DNA of 64,000 nt from assembly GCA_018267545.1 (NCBI GenBank), contig JAFDYG010000477.1, positions 1 through 64,000 of the forward strand, in the 5' to 3' direction. This document shows positions 1 through 8,129 of this stretch, in pieces. Source of the stretch: Bacteroidota bacterium (lineage in GTDB: Bacteria; Bacteroidota; Bacteroidia; Chitinophagales; Chitinophagaceae). The notes beneath the pieces are model-generated. The model did not search any database. It was not told the DNA's origin and worked only from the letters and a program-made list of their open reading frames with translations. How positions within the stretch are numbered: position 1 is the stretch's first letter; the number at the start of each line of letters is the position of its first letter. Position numbers and translations under genes: made by a program.

Positions 1-2
1 CC

Positions 3-488
3 CTCACACCCGCCATGCATAATAATTTTTATATCGCCAGCATCATGATGGTCCCCGCCCCACAGCTGGACGTCCTCGTGAGCAATATCCATATCGCATC
101 CGCCGAAACCGACGCCCGCAGCCTCCTCGTCAAACAGCTCCTCGAAGAAGGCAAAGCCGTCACCAACGACATCCTCTTCGACGTCAACAGCGACGTCATC
201 AAACCCGCCTCCTTCTCCGTCATCGACCAGTTCGGCACAGCCCTGCAACAAAACCCCGGCCTCAAAGTCCTTATCGTCGGACACACCGACAACGACGGCT
301 CCGCTTCCCTTAACCTCGACCTGTCGAAGAAAAGAGCAGCCGCAGTAAAGAACTACCTGTCCAGCCATTTCTCCATCGACGCCACCCGCATGCAATCCGA
401 CGGTAAAGGGGCCTCCGTTCCCGTCGCACCCAACAGCACCGAAGCCGGCAAAGCCAAAAACCGTCGCGTAGAATTCGTTAAACTCTAG
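3..488 (+). CDS. OmpA family protein, C-terminal part (5' end outside window)
   Basis: This is the peptidoglycan-binding C-terminal domain of an OmpA/MotB-type protein, which would tie an outer-membrane or secreted protein to the cell wall. The domain fills about the last 115 residues: the opening strand ILFDVNSDVIKP, the loop VGHTDNDGSASLN, the helix LSKKRAAAVKNYL and the closing KNRRVEF, all typical of PF00691. An in-frame ATG lies at 15, but the frame is open upstream to the window edge and the first residues look like the middle of a protein, with no signal peptide, so the gene very likely begins before this window. The next gene starts 22 bases after the stop, so the two may be cotranscribed. 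The family call is secure; the full domain layout is unknown. Confidence 0.88.
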   Translation, partial: LTPAMHNNFYIASIMMVPAPQLDVLVSNIHIASAETDARSLLVKQLLEEGKAVTNDILFDVNSDVIKPASFSVIDQFGTALQQNPGLKVLIVGHTDNDGSASLNLDLSKKRAAAVKNYLSSHFSIDATRMQSDGKGASVPVAPNSTEAGKAKNRRVEFVKL

Positions 489-510
489 CCATGAACCCAA
501 GACTCAAACC

Positions 511-1791
511 ATGCATCCCAAACTCCATACACTGTTGATCGTAACCCTTATCACATTCACCACCCACGCCCAGGATCCCCACCGCCGACGCGACACCATC
601 CCCCTCGGCCAATGGAAACAAGAAATCATCCGCGTCCCCGTCCTCACCGGGACTTCCCAGCCCATCATCATCGTCCCTAACCGCCAGCCCTTCTGCTTCG
701 ACAAGCTCATCATGTTGAAGCTGGACCTCGGCAGCCGCATCATCCAACGAGCCATGTACCTCGACACCCGCCAGGGTCTATCCGGCATGCTCCCCCCAGC
801 CACCGGCACACCGGTACAGGAAATCATCCCCGACCAGCCAGGCTTCGTATTCGACGTCAACAGCCTCAAAGGAAATATCTATACGTACAAAACAAATAAA
901 GGAAGGAACGACGTCCTCGAACACTGGGTATTCACCGGCAATAGCCAGACCTATCTGCTCCAAGCCGGCGCACCCGGCTCCAACGCCGCCCCCGCCGCAG
1001 CGCCCAACCTGCCCCTCTTTCGGAAGAACGAAACTCGACCCTACTGCGACAACAAGCTCATCGGCCAGGCCTACCGCCTCGACAACGGCCCCAGCACCTG
1101 GTATATCTATGGTGACCGCTATCCCGAAAAAATACACCCCATACCCAATAAATACATGGGCAATTTCGGCGTCGGCTATCTGATGTGTGAAGAAGGCCTC
1201 TACCTCGTCCTCGAAAGAACCATGGGCCGCCTCACCGCTAGGATCACCTCGATGGACAATGTCAACAAATGCTTCGACCCCACCGCTTTCCAAATACAGG
1301 ACGAACACTTTCAAACCCGCGCCAACGCTGATATCCAGACCGAACAGCGAAAGCTGCAGGAGCAAGCCGGTCATATCGACGGCGACTGCGTTGCCGAAAA
1401 GACTGAGCTCAACCAGTACCGCCAGCAAGTAGGCCGGCAGAAGGAAGAAGCTCTGCGCCGTAGCCAACGGGGCAATCTCTACCAGGACACCGCGGCCCAA
1501 CGCGCCATGCTCAGCCTCACCGACCCCCTCATCACCGTCCACGACGGCATCCTATCCGAAAAGGTCGCTCTCTGCAATTCCCGTGCAGCACTCTCCCACG
1601 CCACAGAACGCGACCGCCTGGCCATCTCGGAGAAAATCAATTGTCACTCCGACCGCCTCACCGCCCTCCAGACGGCCGAATCAAAAATGCAGGACCTCGA
1701 TCGCCAATACGCCACCAACCCCGCCCGCGCCAACGCCGAAAAATCAAGACTCTACCTGGCCGTCACACGAAATCTCCCAAGCTGTGATTAA
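511..1791 (+). CDS. Secreted protein of unknown function, coiled-coil C-terminus
   Basis: I do not recognise this 426-residue protein. It opens with a clear signal peptide (hydrophobic stretch to about residue 19, then THAQ). The middle, about residues 30-240, is a mixed beta-rich region with an Ala/Pro-rich patch near 155-165. From about residue 258 to the end it is highly charged and Gln/Glu/Arg-rich, with several Cys residues (for example GDC and EKINCHSD), suggesting a coiled coil possibly held by disulfides. It lies 22 bases after the OmpA-type gene on the same strand, so a role at the outer membrane or periplasm near that protein is a reasonable inference. No enzymatic motif is visible. 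Confidence 0.7.
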   Translation: MHPKLHTLLIVTLITFTTHAQDPHRRRDTIPLGQWKQEIIRVPVLTGTSQPIIIVPNRQPFCFDKLIMLKLDLGSRIIQRAMYLDTRQGLSGMLPPATGTPVQEIIPDQPGFVFDVNSLKGNIYTYKTNKGRNDVLEHWVFTGNSQTYLLQAGAPGSNAAPAAAPNLPLFRKNETRPYCDNKLIGQAYRLDNGPSTWYIYGDRYPEKIHPIPNKYMGNFGVGYLMCEEGLYLVLERTMGRLTARITSMDNVNKCFDPTAFQIQDEHFQTRANADIQTEQRKLQEQAGHIDGDCVAEKTELNQYRQQVGRQKEEALRRSQRGNLYQDTAAQRAMLSLTDPLITVHDGILSEKVALCNSRAALSHATERDRLAISEKINCHSDRLTALQTAESKMQDLDRQYATNPARANAEKSRLYLAVTRNLPSCD

Positions 1792-1859
1792 CATGCACTG
1801 CGTATTGCTCTCAGCACGCAGTCATACCTTGGCCGTCCACTTAACGTAAAACTTGTTAT

Positions 1860-2828
1860 ATGAAAAAACAGCACTACGCCGTAATGCTAGCAGCATTGGC
1901 ATGCACTATCTCCTGCAACAAAATGTCCAGCCTTCAAGATCAAAACGCAACACTAAATCCCAATTCCCCCACCACCCTAACTCCCTTCGCCGTCCTCGCC
2001 ATCCCAGCGCCGCCCAATCACAAGATCGCCTACTACGCCTTCGACGCCACACCCACCGGCACCCCCGCAGTCAAGCTGCCGCTCACCAATTTCGCCAACT
2101 TCGCCAATGAAGTAGTCCTCTTCGAAGGAACCGCCTGGGAGCTCGCCGACTCCGTTCACTACGGCAGCAACACCGCCTACATCAAAACCGTCAACCCCAA
2201 CTACAAATCCTACGCGTCCATCATCCGCGACGCCCACACCCTCCAATCCCGTGGCGTAAAAGTGCTGATGAACGTCGACGACGCCACCTCCTGGAACACC
2301 ACCTCTCCCTTCACTACCTGGAACGGCACCCACTTGACTTATCAACAATTCGCCAGCTTCGTAAAGACTTGCATCGTCGACTCCCTTCACTTCGACGGCA
2401 TCGCCCTCGACGTTGAGCACATGGGCAGCACCGCAGCCAACACCAACTTTACCAACCTGGTCAAAGAGTTCGGCAAATACTTCGGCCCCCTCTCCTCCAA
2501 CCCTTCGAACACGATCTACACCGCCGCGATCTATGACGGCGCCCAGGCCGGATTTGCAATCGGACAATCTACCTCCGTAGCCCAATATCTCAACTTCGTA
2601 GAAGATATGGGCTACTTCGAAAACAACACCACCCGCTTCAATCGCTGGGGAAATGTCATCGGCCACTCGAAAACAATGATTGGCGTCTCCAAACAATACA
2701 ACAGCCTGAGCAACGCCACCACCGCCGCCGCCTGGGAACCCTCCGGCGCGCCCAAGGCCGGCATCATGGTCTTCGCCGGCAACGTCGACTCGGCTTACAC
2801 AAACACCATCTTCCGCGCCGTACACTAA
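1860..2828 (+). CDS. GH18-like lipoprotein (endo-beta-N-acetylglucosaminidase type)
   Basis: This 322-residue protein has a lipoprotein signal (ALACTISC, Cys near residue 19), so it is probably membrane anchored. The fold resembles the Endo-H/F branch of GH18: IAYYAFDATP as the first barrel strand, VKVLMNVDD as a middle strand, and DGIALDVE at residues 179-186 at the place of the GH18 catalytic motif DxxDxDxE. The catalytic Glu186 and the preceding Asp184 are present, but the first internal Asp of the motif is Ala182. Typical enzymes cut the chitobiose core of N-glycans. Whether this one is active, or a binding protein, is uncertain. It stands alone, with a strong hairpin terminator directly downstream. 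The start is set by the signal peptide. Confidence 0.68.
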   Translation: MKKQHYAVMLAALACTISCNKMSSLQDQNATLNPNSPTTLTPFAVLAIPAPPNHKIAYYAFDATPTGTPAVKLPLTNFANFANEVVLFEGTAWELADSVHYGSNTAYIKTVNPNYKSYASIIRDAHTLQSRGVKVLMNVDDATSWNTTSPFTTWNGTHLTYQQFASFVKTCIVDSLHFDGIALDVEHMGSTAANTNFTNLVKEFGKYFGPLSSNPSNTIYTAAIYDGAQAGFAIGQSTSVAQYLNFVEDMGYFENNTTRFNRWGNVIGHSKTMIGVSKQYNSLSNATTAAAWEPSGAPKAGIMVFAGNVDSAYTNTIFRAVH

Positions 2829-2877
2829 TACTTTGGCGCAGCACCCTCTGTCGCTGCCGATCTCGAATATCGAACGA

Positions 2878-2921
2878 AAAAAAGCAGTCTCCGAAGAATT
2901 GGAATCGGAGACTGCTTTTTT
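2878..2921 (+). terminator. Strong A/T-flanked hairpin terminator
   Basis: A perfect 17-bp inverted repeat (2878-2894 and 2905-2921) has a GC-containing core GCAGTCTCCGA, an A-run at the left edge and a T-run at the right edge. It should terminate the GH18-like gene, and the A/T symmetry lets it work in both directions. Confidence 0.88.
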
Positions 2922-3078
2922 CATTAACATGGTCACGTTCCGCTATCCACCCACGCTGGGAAACCATCCAAGACCGTTTGGAAACTCCCCATTCATCTCC
3001 TCCCAAACAGCACTTAAGTTTGCCCGTCACATTTACTGGTGCAATTGATTTAAACCTAAAACAAAAACACTGTGTAAC

Positions 3079-4227
3079 ATGGCACACAAAAAACTAACGG
3101 CTGCGATTACCGCACTAACCGCCGTAACCCTAACTATCAGCTGTCACAAATCGAATGTCGACCAGAAGGACTTAAAAGACTTCAAAGTAGTCAACCTCGT
3201 AGCAAACACGCAAGAATACCATCCCCGAATCATCGACCGCACATTGATCAACGGCTTCGGCATCGCCTGGTCCCCGGGCGGCACCGCATGGGTCAACTCC
3301 GTCGGCGGCGGCGTAAGCGAGCTCTACAATAGCGAAGGTGACACGCTCAAACGCGTAAAGATTCCTTCCCGTACCGACACCGTCGGCGGCCTCCCCTGCG
3401 GCATCGTCTTCAACTCCACCAAAGGCTTCAAGCTCTCCAACGGCAACCCCGCAGCCTTCATCTTCACCGGCTTCGACGGCGTCCTCTCCGCCTGGAACGG
3501 CGTAGCCAACACCCGCGCCGAACGCATGAGAGCCCCGATGGGCGCCAGCTATACCGGCCTCGCCATCGGCGTCAACAAGGGCCGCACGCTGATCTATGGA
3601 GCTAACTTCGGATTGAAGAAAATCGACACCTGGGACAGCAACTTCAACCTCGTAAAGCTGCCCTTCGTCGACCCCGGCATACCACAGGAATATTCACCCT
3701 ATAACATCCAGGCCGTCGGCGACTGGCTCTTTGTGATCTACGGCAAACTGAGATCGGATGGACACGGCGTAGCAGGCGCAGGCCTCGGCTTCGTCAGCGT
3801 CTTCAACACCGACGGAACGCTCGTAAAACGCTTTGCATCCCACGGGACTCTCAACCTTCCCTGGGGCGTCACCATGGCTCCTGGTTCTTTCCTGGAAGAC
3901 CAGGACATGGGTGGCGAAGGAGACCACGGCAACGGTCCCTATGGTATCGCCAGCAACAGCTTCAGCAATACCTCGGCTAAACGTAACCCGAAAGACCCCG
4001 TTATCCTCGTCGGTAACTTTGGCGACGGCCGCATCAACGTCTACACCCAGGACGGCAAATACCTCGGCCAGCTCCAATCACATAAACGAGTACTCGAAAT
4101 CGAAGGCCTCTGGGCGCTTTCCTTTGCGCCTACCACCGCCACCCAGATCCCTCAGGCTCGTCTCTACTTCTCCGCCGGCCCCGACGCAGAGAACGACGGC
4201 GTCTTCGGATACCTGATAAAAGATTAA
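3079..4227 (+). CDS. TIGR03118 family beta-propeller lipoprotein
   Basis: This 382-residue protein starts with a lipoprotein signal (LTISC, Cys near 22). The body matches the TIGR03118 family: NLVANTQ near the N-terminus, the segment LINGFGIAWSPGGTAWV, a FTGFDGVLSAWN strand, LNLPWGVTMAP, and the closing LVGNFGDGRINVY and IEGLWALSF motifs. Repeated strands of this kind indicate a beta-propeller. No catalytic function is established for the family; in several bacteria it is exported. It is preceded by about 150 bases after the upstream terminator and followed by its own terminator, so it is a single-gene unit. Confidence 0.82.
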   Translation: MAHKKLTAAITALTAVTLTISCHKSNVDQKDLKDFKVVNLVANTQEYHPRIIDRTLINGFGIAWSPGGTAWVNSVGGGVSELYNSEGDTLKRVKIPSRTDTVGGLPCGIVFNSTKGFKLSNGNPAAFIFTGFDGVLSAWNGVANTRAERMRAPMGASYTGLAIGVNKGRTLIYGANFGLKKIDTWDSNFNLVKLPFVDPGIPQEYSPYNIQAVGDWLFVIYGKLRSDGHGVAGAGLGFVSVFNTDGTLVKRFASHGTLNLPWGVTMAPGSFLEDQDMGGEGDHGNGPYGIASNSFSNTSAKRNPKDPVILVGNFGDGRINVYTQDGKYLGQLQSHKRVLEIEGLWALSFAPTTATQIPQARLYFSAGPDAENDGVFGYLIKD

Positions 4228-4231
4228 ATCC

Positions 4232-4267
4232 AACTCCAAGCCCCCGAAAGGGGGCTTGGAGTTCTTA
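4232..4267 (+). terminator. Hairpin terminator with GAAA loop
   Basis: A perfect 14-bp inverted repeat (4232-4245 and 4250-4263) encloses a GAAA tetraloop five bases after the stop of the propeller lipoprotein. The stem is GC-rich next to the loop and ends in AACTCC/GGAGTT. Only a short T-rich tail follows (TTCTTAAT), so it may be moderately efficient. Confidence 0.8.
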
Positions 4268-4337
4268 ATGTCAACAATTCGTTATTTCTACCCTCCTTCC
4301 TTTGAGAACCGGGAAATGAGGTGGAATTTTACGCCCG

Positions 4338-6914
4338 ATGAAATTTCACCTGCTCCTGGGAGTGCTCCTATGCTCCCTCCAGCTTCTTGGTCAAACCCGT
4401 GTACTGACGGGTACTGTTACCGACGCCTCTTCTCACGAACCCCTGCGAAACGCCAGCATCACCAACAAAATCAATCATAGAGGTACTCGCTCGGACTCCC
4501 TGGGCCATTTCAGACTGACGGTAGGAGAGGGCCAGGTCAACCTCGTCATCTCCATGGTCGGCTACACCTCAAAAAATTTCATTCCGCACACCGACACCCT
4601 TACCATTACCCTCAGCCCCGAAGTCCAAAGCCTGAATGCAGTCGTCATCACCGACAAACACGGCAAATACCGGAATAAAGACAATCCCGCGGTCGATCTC
4701 ATCCGGAAAGTCATAGCGAACAAAGACTCGAACCGCCCCGAATCCTTCGACTTCGTCACTTACGAGCAGTACGCCAAGGTCGAGCTCAGCCTTCGCGACT
4801 TCGACCGGAACAAGCTGGACCACAAAGTGCTCCGTCCCTATTCGTTCCTCTTCGCCCACCCCGATACCCTGGCCGGCGGCGAAGACACTTCACTTCTTTA
4901 TCCCGTCTATCTCGAAGAAAAGCTATCCAATAATTACTTCCAAAAGAACCCCTCCCGCACCAAACAAGTCATCACTGCAGATAAAAAAGTGGACTATGGC
5001 GACCTCATCGACGTCCGAGGGATGAGCGACTACATAAACACCCTCCTGGCCGACATCGACATCTACGATAACAACGTCATCCTCTTCACCAACCAATTCC
5101 TAAGCCCCATATCCCCCGCAGCACCCACCTACTATGAGTTCTATCTCGGCGACACGATCGTAAACAAGGGCGAACGCCTCGTACGGCTCAACTTCCAGCC
5201 CCGCAACCCCGACGACCTCCTCTTCCGGGGGATGCTCTACATCACCCTCGACGGTAACTATGCCGTAGAAAAAGTACACCTCACCCTCAGCAAGCGAATC
5301 AACCTCAACTTTATCAAAGACCTGCATATCTGGCAGGAATTTCAAAAGACACCCAACGGACACTACTACCGGATCAGCTCAGACGCTTCAGCCAACTTCT
5401 CCCTGACTTCCAAGGGCAAAGGGATCCACGGTAGAAAATTCGTCTCCTACAGCAACCTGACGACCAACCAACCCATCCCTGACAGCATCTTCACGGCAAA
5501 AACCCCCGAACCCCAATCCATTCCCCGCCAGCCCGCTTCCCCCCAACCCGGCGCTTCCCCCCAATCCGGCGCCTCCCCCCTTGCCCGACCCGACTCCTTC
5601 TGGACCGCCCACCGCCACGAACCCCTTACCGCCGGTGAATCCCGCGTCTACGCCAACATCGACAGCCTCCGCCACATCAAATCATTCGTAAAAACAAAAG
5701 ACCTCATCAACGTCCTCGTCGCCGGCTACAAAAGTGCAGGCCCATTCGAAATCGGCCCGGCCAGCACCTTCTACAGCTTCAGCCCCGTCGAAGGCTTCCG
5801 CCTCCGCCTCGGCGGCCGCAGCACCGAAAAGTTTAGCCGCCGCATCTGGATAGACGGCTATGGAGCCTATGGCTTCAAAGACCAACGCTGGAAATACCAG
5901 GGAAGCGTCGCCTGGTCATTTAATAAATTGTCCGTCTTCGGCTATCCCCAGCACTACCTAAAAGCATCTTATCAGCAAGACCTGAAGATCCCCGGACAAG
6001 AGCTCGCGTTTACACAGGACAATAGCTTCATCCTGTCCTTCAACCGCGGGAACAACGACAAATGGCTCTACAACAAGATCGCACGCCTCGACTACTTCCA
6101 CGAGCTGCCCAATCACCTATCCTACGGCTTCGGTTTCAAATACTGGAACCAGCAACCCGCCGGCAGCATCCAATACATCCAGTCAAAGACCTATGGCAGC
6201 GACACCATCAATAATATCATCACCTCCCAGTTCTCCGCACAAATCCGCTGGGCGCCCCACGAAAAATTCTATCAGGGACGCGTCTATCGCATTCCCTATC
6301 CCAATCAATATCCTATCATCTTCCTGCAAGTCGTGGCAGGCGTAAAAGGATTGTTCGGCGGCAACTACTCCTACCAGGACGTCAACCTCAACATCTTCAA
6401 ACGCTTCTATATGTCGACGGTCGGCTACACCGACATGACCCTCACCGGCTCCTATATCCACGGTAAGCTTCCCTTCCCGCTCCTCGGCATCATCCCCGCC
6501 AACCAAACTTATATCTACCAGGCCAGCTCCTACAACCTGATGAACTTCCTCGAGTTCGTCAGCGACCACTACGCAGGCGTCGACCTGGAACACCACTTCA
6601 ATGGCTTCCTCTTCAATAAAGTTCCCCTTCTTAAAAAATTGAAATGGCGCGAAATTATTACGGCCAAAGTATTATACGGAGGGCTGCGCGCAGAAAACGA
6701 CCCCGTCCACGACCCCTCCCTCGTAAAATTTCCCCTCATCCAGGGGCAGGCCAGCACCTTTGGCCTGGGCAACCAGCCCTATGTCGAAGCCGGCTTTGCC
6801 ATCGGCAATATCTTCAAATTCCTCCGCGTCGACGCCATCAAACGCTTCACCTACCTCGACCACGCCGGCATTCCCAAATACGGTATCCGTTTCCAGCTAA
6901 AATTCGATTACTAA
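4338..6914 (+). CDS. DUF5686 / CarboxypepD_reg-like outer-membrane protein
   Basis: An 858-residue outer-membrane protein. After a signal peptide (LLCSLQLLGQ) comes a CarboxypepD_reg-like Ig domain at about 20-95 (VLTGTVTDASSHEPLRNASI, ending MVGYTSKNF), then the DUF5686 domain to the C-terminus. The last part is rich in alternating beta strands and ends in a Tyr after Phe-Asp (LKFDY), typical of barrel proteins inserted by BAM. Members are widespread in Bacteroidota; their substrate is not known. Between about residues 392 and 418 there is a Pro/Ser/Gln-rich linker made of short repeats. It is monocistronic: a terminator lies upstream and the next gene is convergent 21 bases away. Confidence 0.85.
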   Translation: MKFHLLLGVLLCSLQLLGQTRVLTGTVTDASSHEPLRNASITNKINHRGTRSDSLGHFRLTVGEGQVNLVISMVGYTSKNFIPHTDTLTITLSPEVQSLNAVVITDKHGKYRNKDNPAVDLIRKVIANKDSNRPESFDFVTYEQYAKVELSLRDFDRNKLDHKVLRPYSFLFAHPDTLAGGEDTSLLYPVYLEEKLSNNYFQKNPSRTKQVITADKKVDYGDLIDVRGMSDYINTLLADIDIYDNNVILFTNQFLSPISPAAPTYYEFYLGDTIVNKGERLVRLNFQPRNPDDLLFRGMLYITLDGNYAVEKVHLTLSKRINLNFIKDLHIWQEFQKTPNGHYYRISSDASANFSLTSKGKGIHGRKFVSYSNLTTNQPIPDSIFTAKTPEPQSIPRQPASPQPGASPQSGASPLARPDSFWTAHRHEPLTAGESRVYANIDSLRHIKSFVKTKDLINVLVAGYKSAGPFEIGPASTFYSFSPVEGFRLRLGGRSTEKFSRRIWIDGYGAYGFKDQRWKYQGSVAWSFNKLSVFGYPQHYLKASYQQDLKIPGQELAFTQDNSFILSFNRGNNDKWLYNKIARLDYFHELPNHLSYGFGFKYWNQQPAGSIQYIQSKTYGSDTINNIITSQFSAQIRWAPHEKFYQGRVYRIPYPNQYPIIFLQVVAGVKGLFGGNYSYQDVNLNIFKRFYMSTVGYTDMTLTGSYIHGKLPFPLLGIIPANQTYIYQASSYNLMNFLEFVSDHYAGVDLEHHFNGFLFNKVPLLKKLKWREIITAKVLYGGLRAENDPVHDPSLVKFPLIQGQASTFGLGNQPYVEAGFAIGNIFKFLRVDAIKRFTYLDHAGIPKYGIRFQLKFDY
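5535..5580 (+). repeat. 18-bp tandem repeat coding ASPQPG/ASPQSG
   Basis: Two near-identical 18-bp units (5535-5552, 5553-5570) and a partial third sit inside the DUF5686 gene. They encode the linker ASPQPG-ASPQSG-ASPL. The reading frame is kept, so copy number could vary without breaking the protein. Confidence 0.85.
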
Positions 6915-6935
6915 CCCCCTACTACATGCCACCAC

Positions 6936-7574
6936 TCACAACTGCGCCGGCCCTCTCCCCACCCGCCTGCGCACCTCCCCCACATCAACCCCCGCGTGCT
7001 GCATCTTCCGCTCCGCCTCCTCCTCGATCTGATTCTTCAGCTCCATCAACGTCTCATCGAACAGCACATGCTTATCCATCATATACGTCATGTCATATTC
7101 GATCTCCTCCCAGGTATCCATCGCCGCATGATTATGCTGCAGCTGTACCTCCAGTTTATCCAACGCATTGGCCACCTTCGCCTCATACGTCTCCTTCGCC
7201 TCGAACTCCTGGAACAAATCGTAAATCTCCTGTCCATTCGTCTCCTTCAACGTCTTCCGTATATTCTCGATCGCCTTCCGCTCTCTTGCCTCCTTCTCCA
7301 CCCGCAGCGCCGGATTCCGCAGCACATCCAACGCCGATACATCCCTCGCCTCAGCTTCGACCAAATCATGCACGATAATCATCTTAAGCGTCCGGGCCGT
7401 ATCGATCTTCGTCTTCAACAACGGCTCTATCAGCACCGCCATCAACGACATCCTCCACGTATGCTCGGCAACACTCTCCTGTCTGCCGCTCGATAGATAA
7501 CTATGACGAAGTTCGAATTTCAATCGCTCCGCTAACTGGAGGATTTGTAGGATAGAAGTTACTTTGTCTTTCAT
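6936..7574 (-). CDS. HD-domain phosphohydrolase (YfbR/HDDC2-like)
   Basis: A 212-residue cytoplasmic protein of the HD superfamily, the group that includes 5'-deoxynucleotidases of the YfbR/HDDC2 kind. Metal ligands are visible: His38 in AEHTWRM, His69-Asp70 in IIVHDLVEAEARD with Glu73, and the late Asp in ANALDKLEVQ. Its probable role is hydrolysis of (deoxy)nucleoside monophosphates, by family analogy only. I chose the ATG at 7574 (MKDKVTSIL) rather than the open frame reaching 7697, because the extension lacks family features and would run across the start of the divergent lipoprotein gene. The remaining divergent gap is only 24 bases. Confidence 0.82.
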   Translation of the reverse strand: MKDKVTSILQILQLAERLKFELRHSYLSSGRQESVAEHTWRMSLMAVLIEPLLKTKIDTARTLKMIIVHDLVEAEARDVSALDVLRNPALRVEKEARERKAIENIRKTLKETNGQEIYDLFQEFEAKETYEAKVANALDKLEVQLQHNHAAMDTWEEIEYDMTYMMDKHVLFDETLMELKNQIEEEAERKMQHAGVDVGEVRRRVGRGPAQL

Positions 7575-7598
7575 ATTTAAAATTACTACATTTAATTC

Positions 7599-8066
7599 AT
7601 GAAGATTTTTTGCTTTGCCATCCTCCTGGTCGCAGTCTGCGCCTGTCATCAACTTCCGCCCCACACTCCTACCGAAATCGAATCTGCGATGAACCACTAC
7701 GATAGCCTGCTAAAGAAAATGGACGCCGACTCTATCGCCTGGCTCTACGCACCCGACGGCCAGCTCGGAACCATCGCCCGCGGCCGAGACTCCATCCGCC
7801 GCTTCCTCGCTTCTTTCAAAGACGTCCGCGTCCTCGAAGTCGGTAGCACGAACAAAGACATTACCATCAAAATCGATACCGCCTTTCACACCGGAACCTA
7901 TTTCCAGGACGTCATCCTTCTCCACAAAGACACCGCCCACCATTCCCCCGACACCGCCCATCACCTCCCCGACACCCTCCACCTAAAAGGCTCATTTACT
8001 GCCGAATGGATCTGGTCCGAAACCGAAGGCTGGAAAATCCGCAAAATGACCACCAAACCCGAATAA
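7599..8066 (+). CDS. NTF2-like (SnoaL/DUF4440 type) lipoprotein
   Basis: A 155-residue lipoprotein (signal LLVAVCAC, lipidated Cys near 16) with an NTF2-like fold: an N-terminal helix around MNHYDSLLKKMDADSIAWLYAPDG, the strand GRDSIRRFLASF, and the closing strands FTAEWIWSETEGWKIRKM. Proteins of this fold bind small hydrophobic ligands or act as cyclases/isomerases; nothing in this sequence fixes the ligand. A His-rich heptapeptide repeat (DTAHHSP, DTAHHLP, DTLH) occupies residues 111-128 where other members have a short loop. It is divergent from the HD-domain gene. Confidence 0.72.
   Translation: MKIFCFAILLVAVCACHQLPPHTPTEIESAMNHYDSLLKKMDADSIAWLYAPDGQLGTIARGRDSIRRFLASFKDVRVLEVGSTNKDITIKIDTAFHTGTYFQDVILLHKDTAHHSPDTAHHLPDTLHLKGSFTAEWIWSETEGWKIRKMTTKPE
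7929..7982 (+). repeat. 21-bp tandem repeat coding DTAHHxP
   Basis: Two full 21-bp units (7929-7949 and 7950-7970) and a 12-bp partial unit encode a His-rich insert in the NTF2-like lipoprotein. Each unit adds His-His and Asp, a possible metal-binding patch. Confidence 0.8.
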
Positions 8067-8129
8067 TCGGTATCTTAGCCTCCACGATTAGCGCGCCATC
8101 TTACCGAACCATCCAAACACTACCGACTG

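Noticed and set aside
1977..2936. Long minus-strand open frame opposite the GH18-like gene
   Set aside because: It is Gly/Val-rich in the way expected of the complement of a C-rich coding strand, and the + strand gene has a lipoprotein signal and a GH18-like motif. The same reasoning removes the long antisense frames at 29036-30454, 34092-35138 and 37327-38454.
2833..3048. Small plus-strand open frame after the GH18-like gene
   Set aside because: It runs straight through the perfect 17-bp terminator hairpin, lacks family features and has unlike composition.
5535..5580. CRISPR-like repeats
   Set aside because: The short tandem repeats here, at 7929 and at 57084 have no spacers and lie inside coding sequence in frame.
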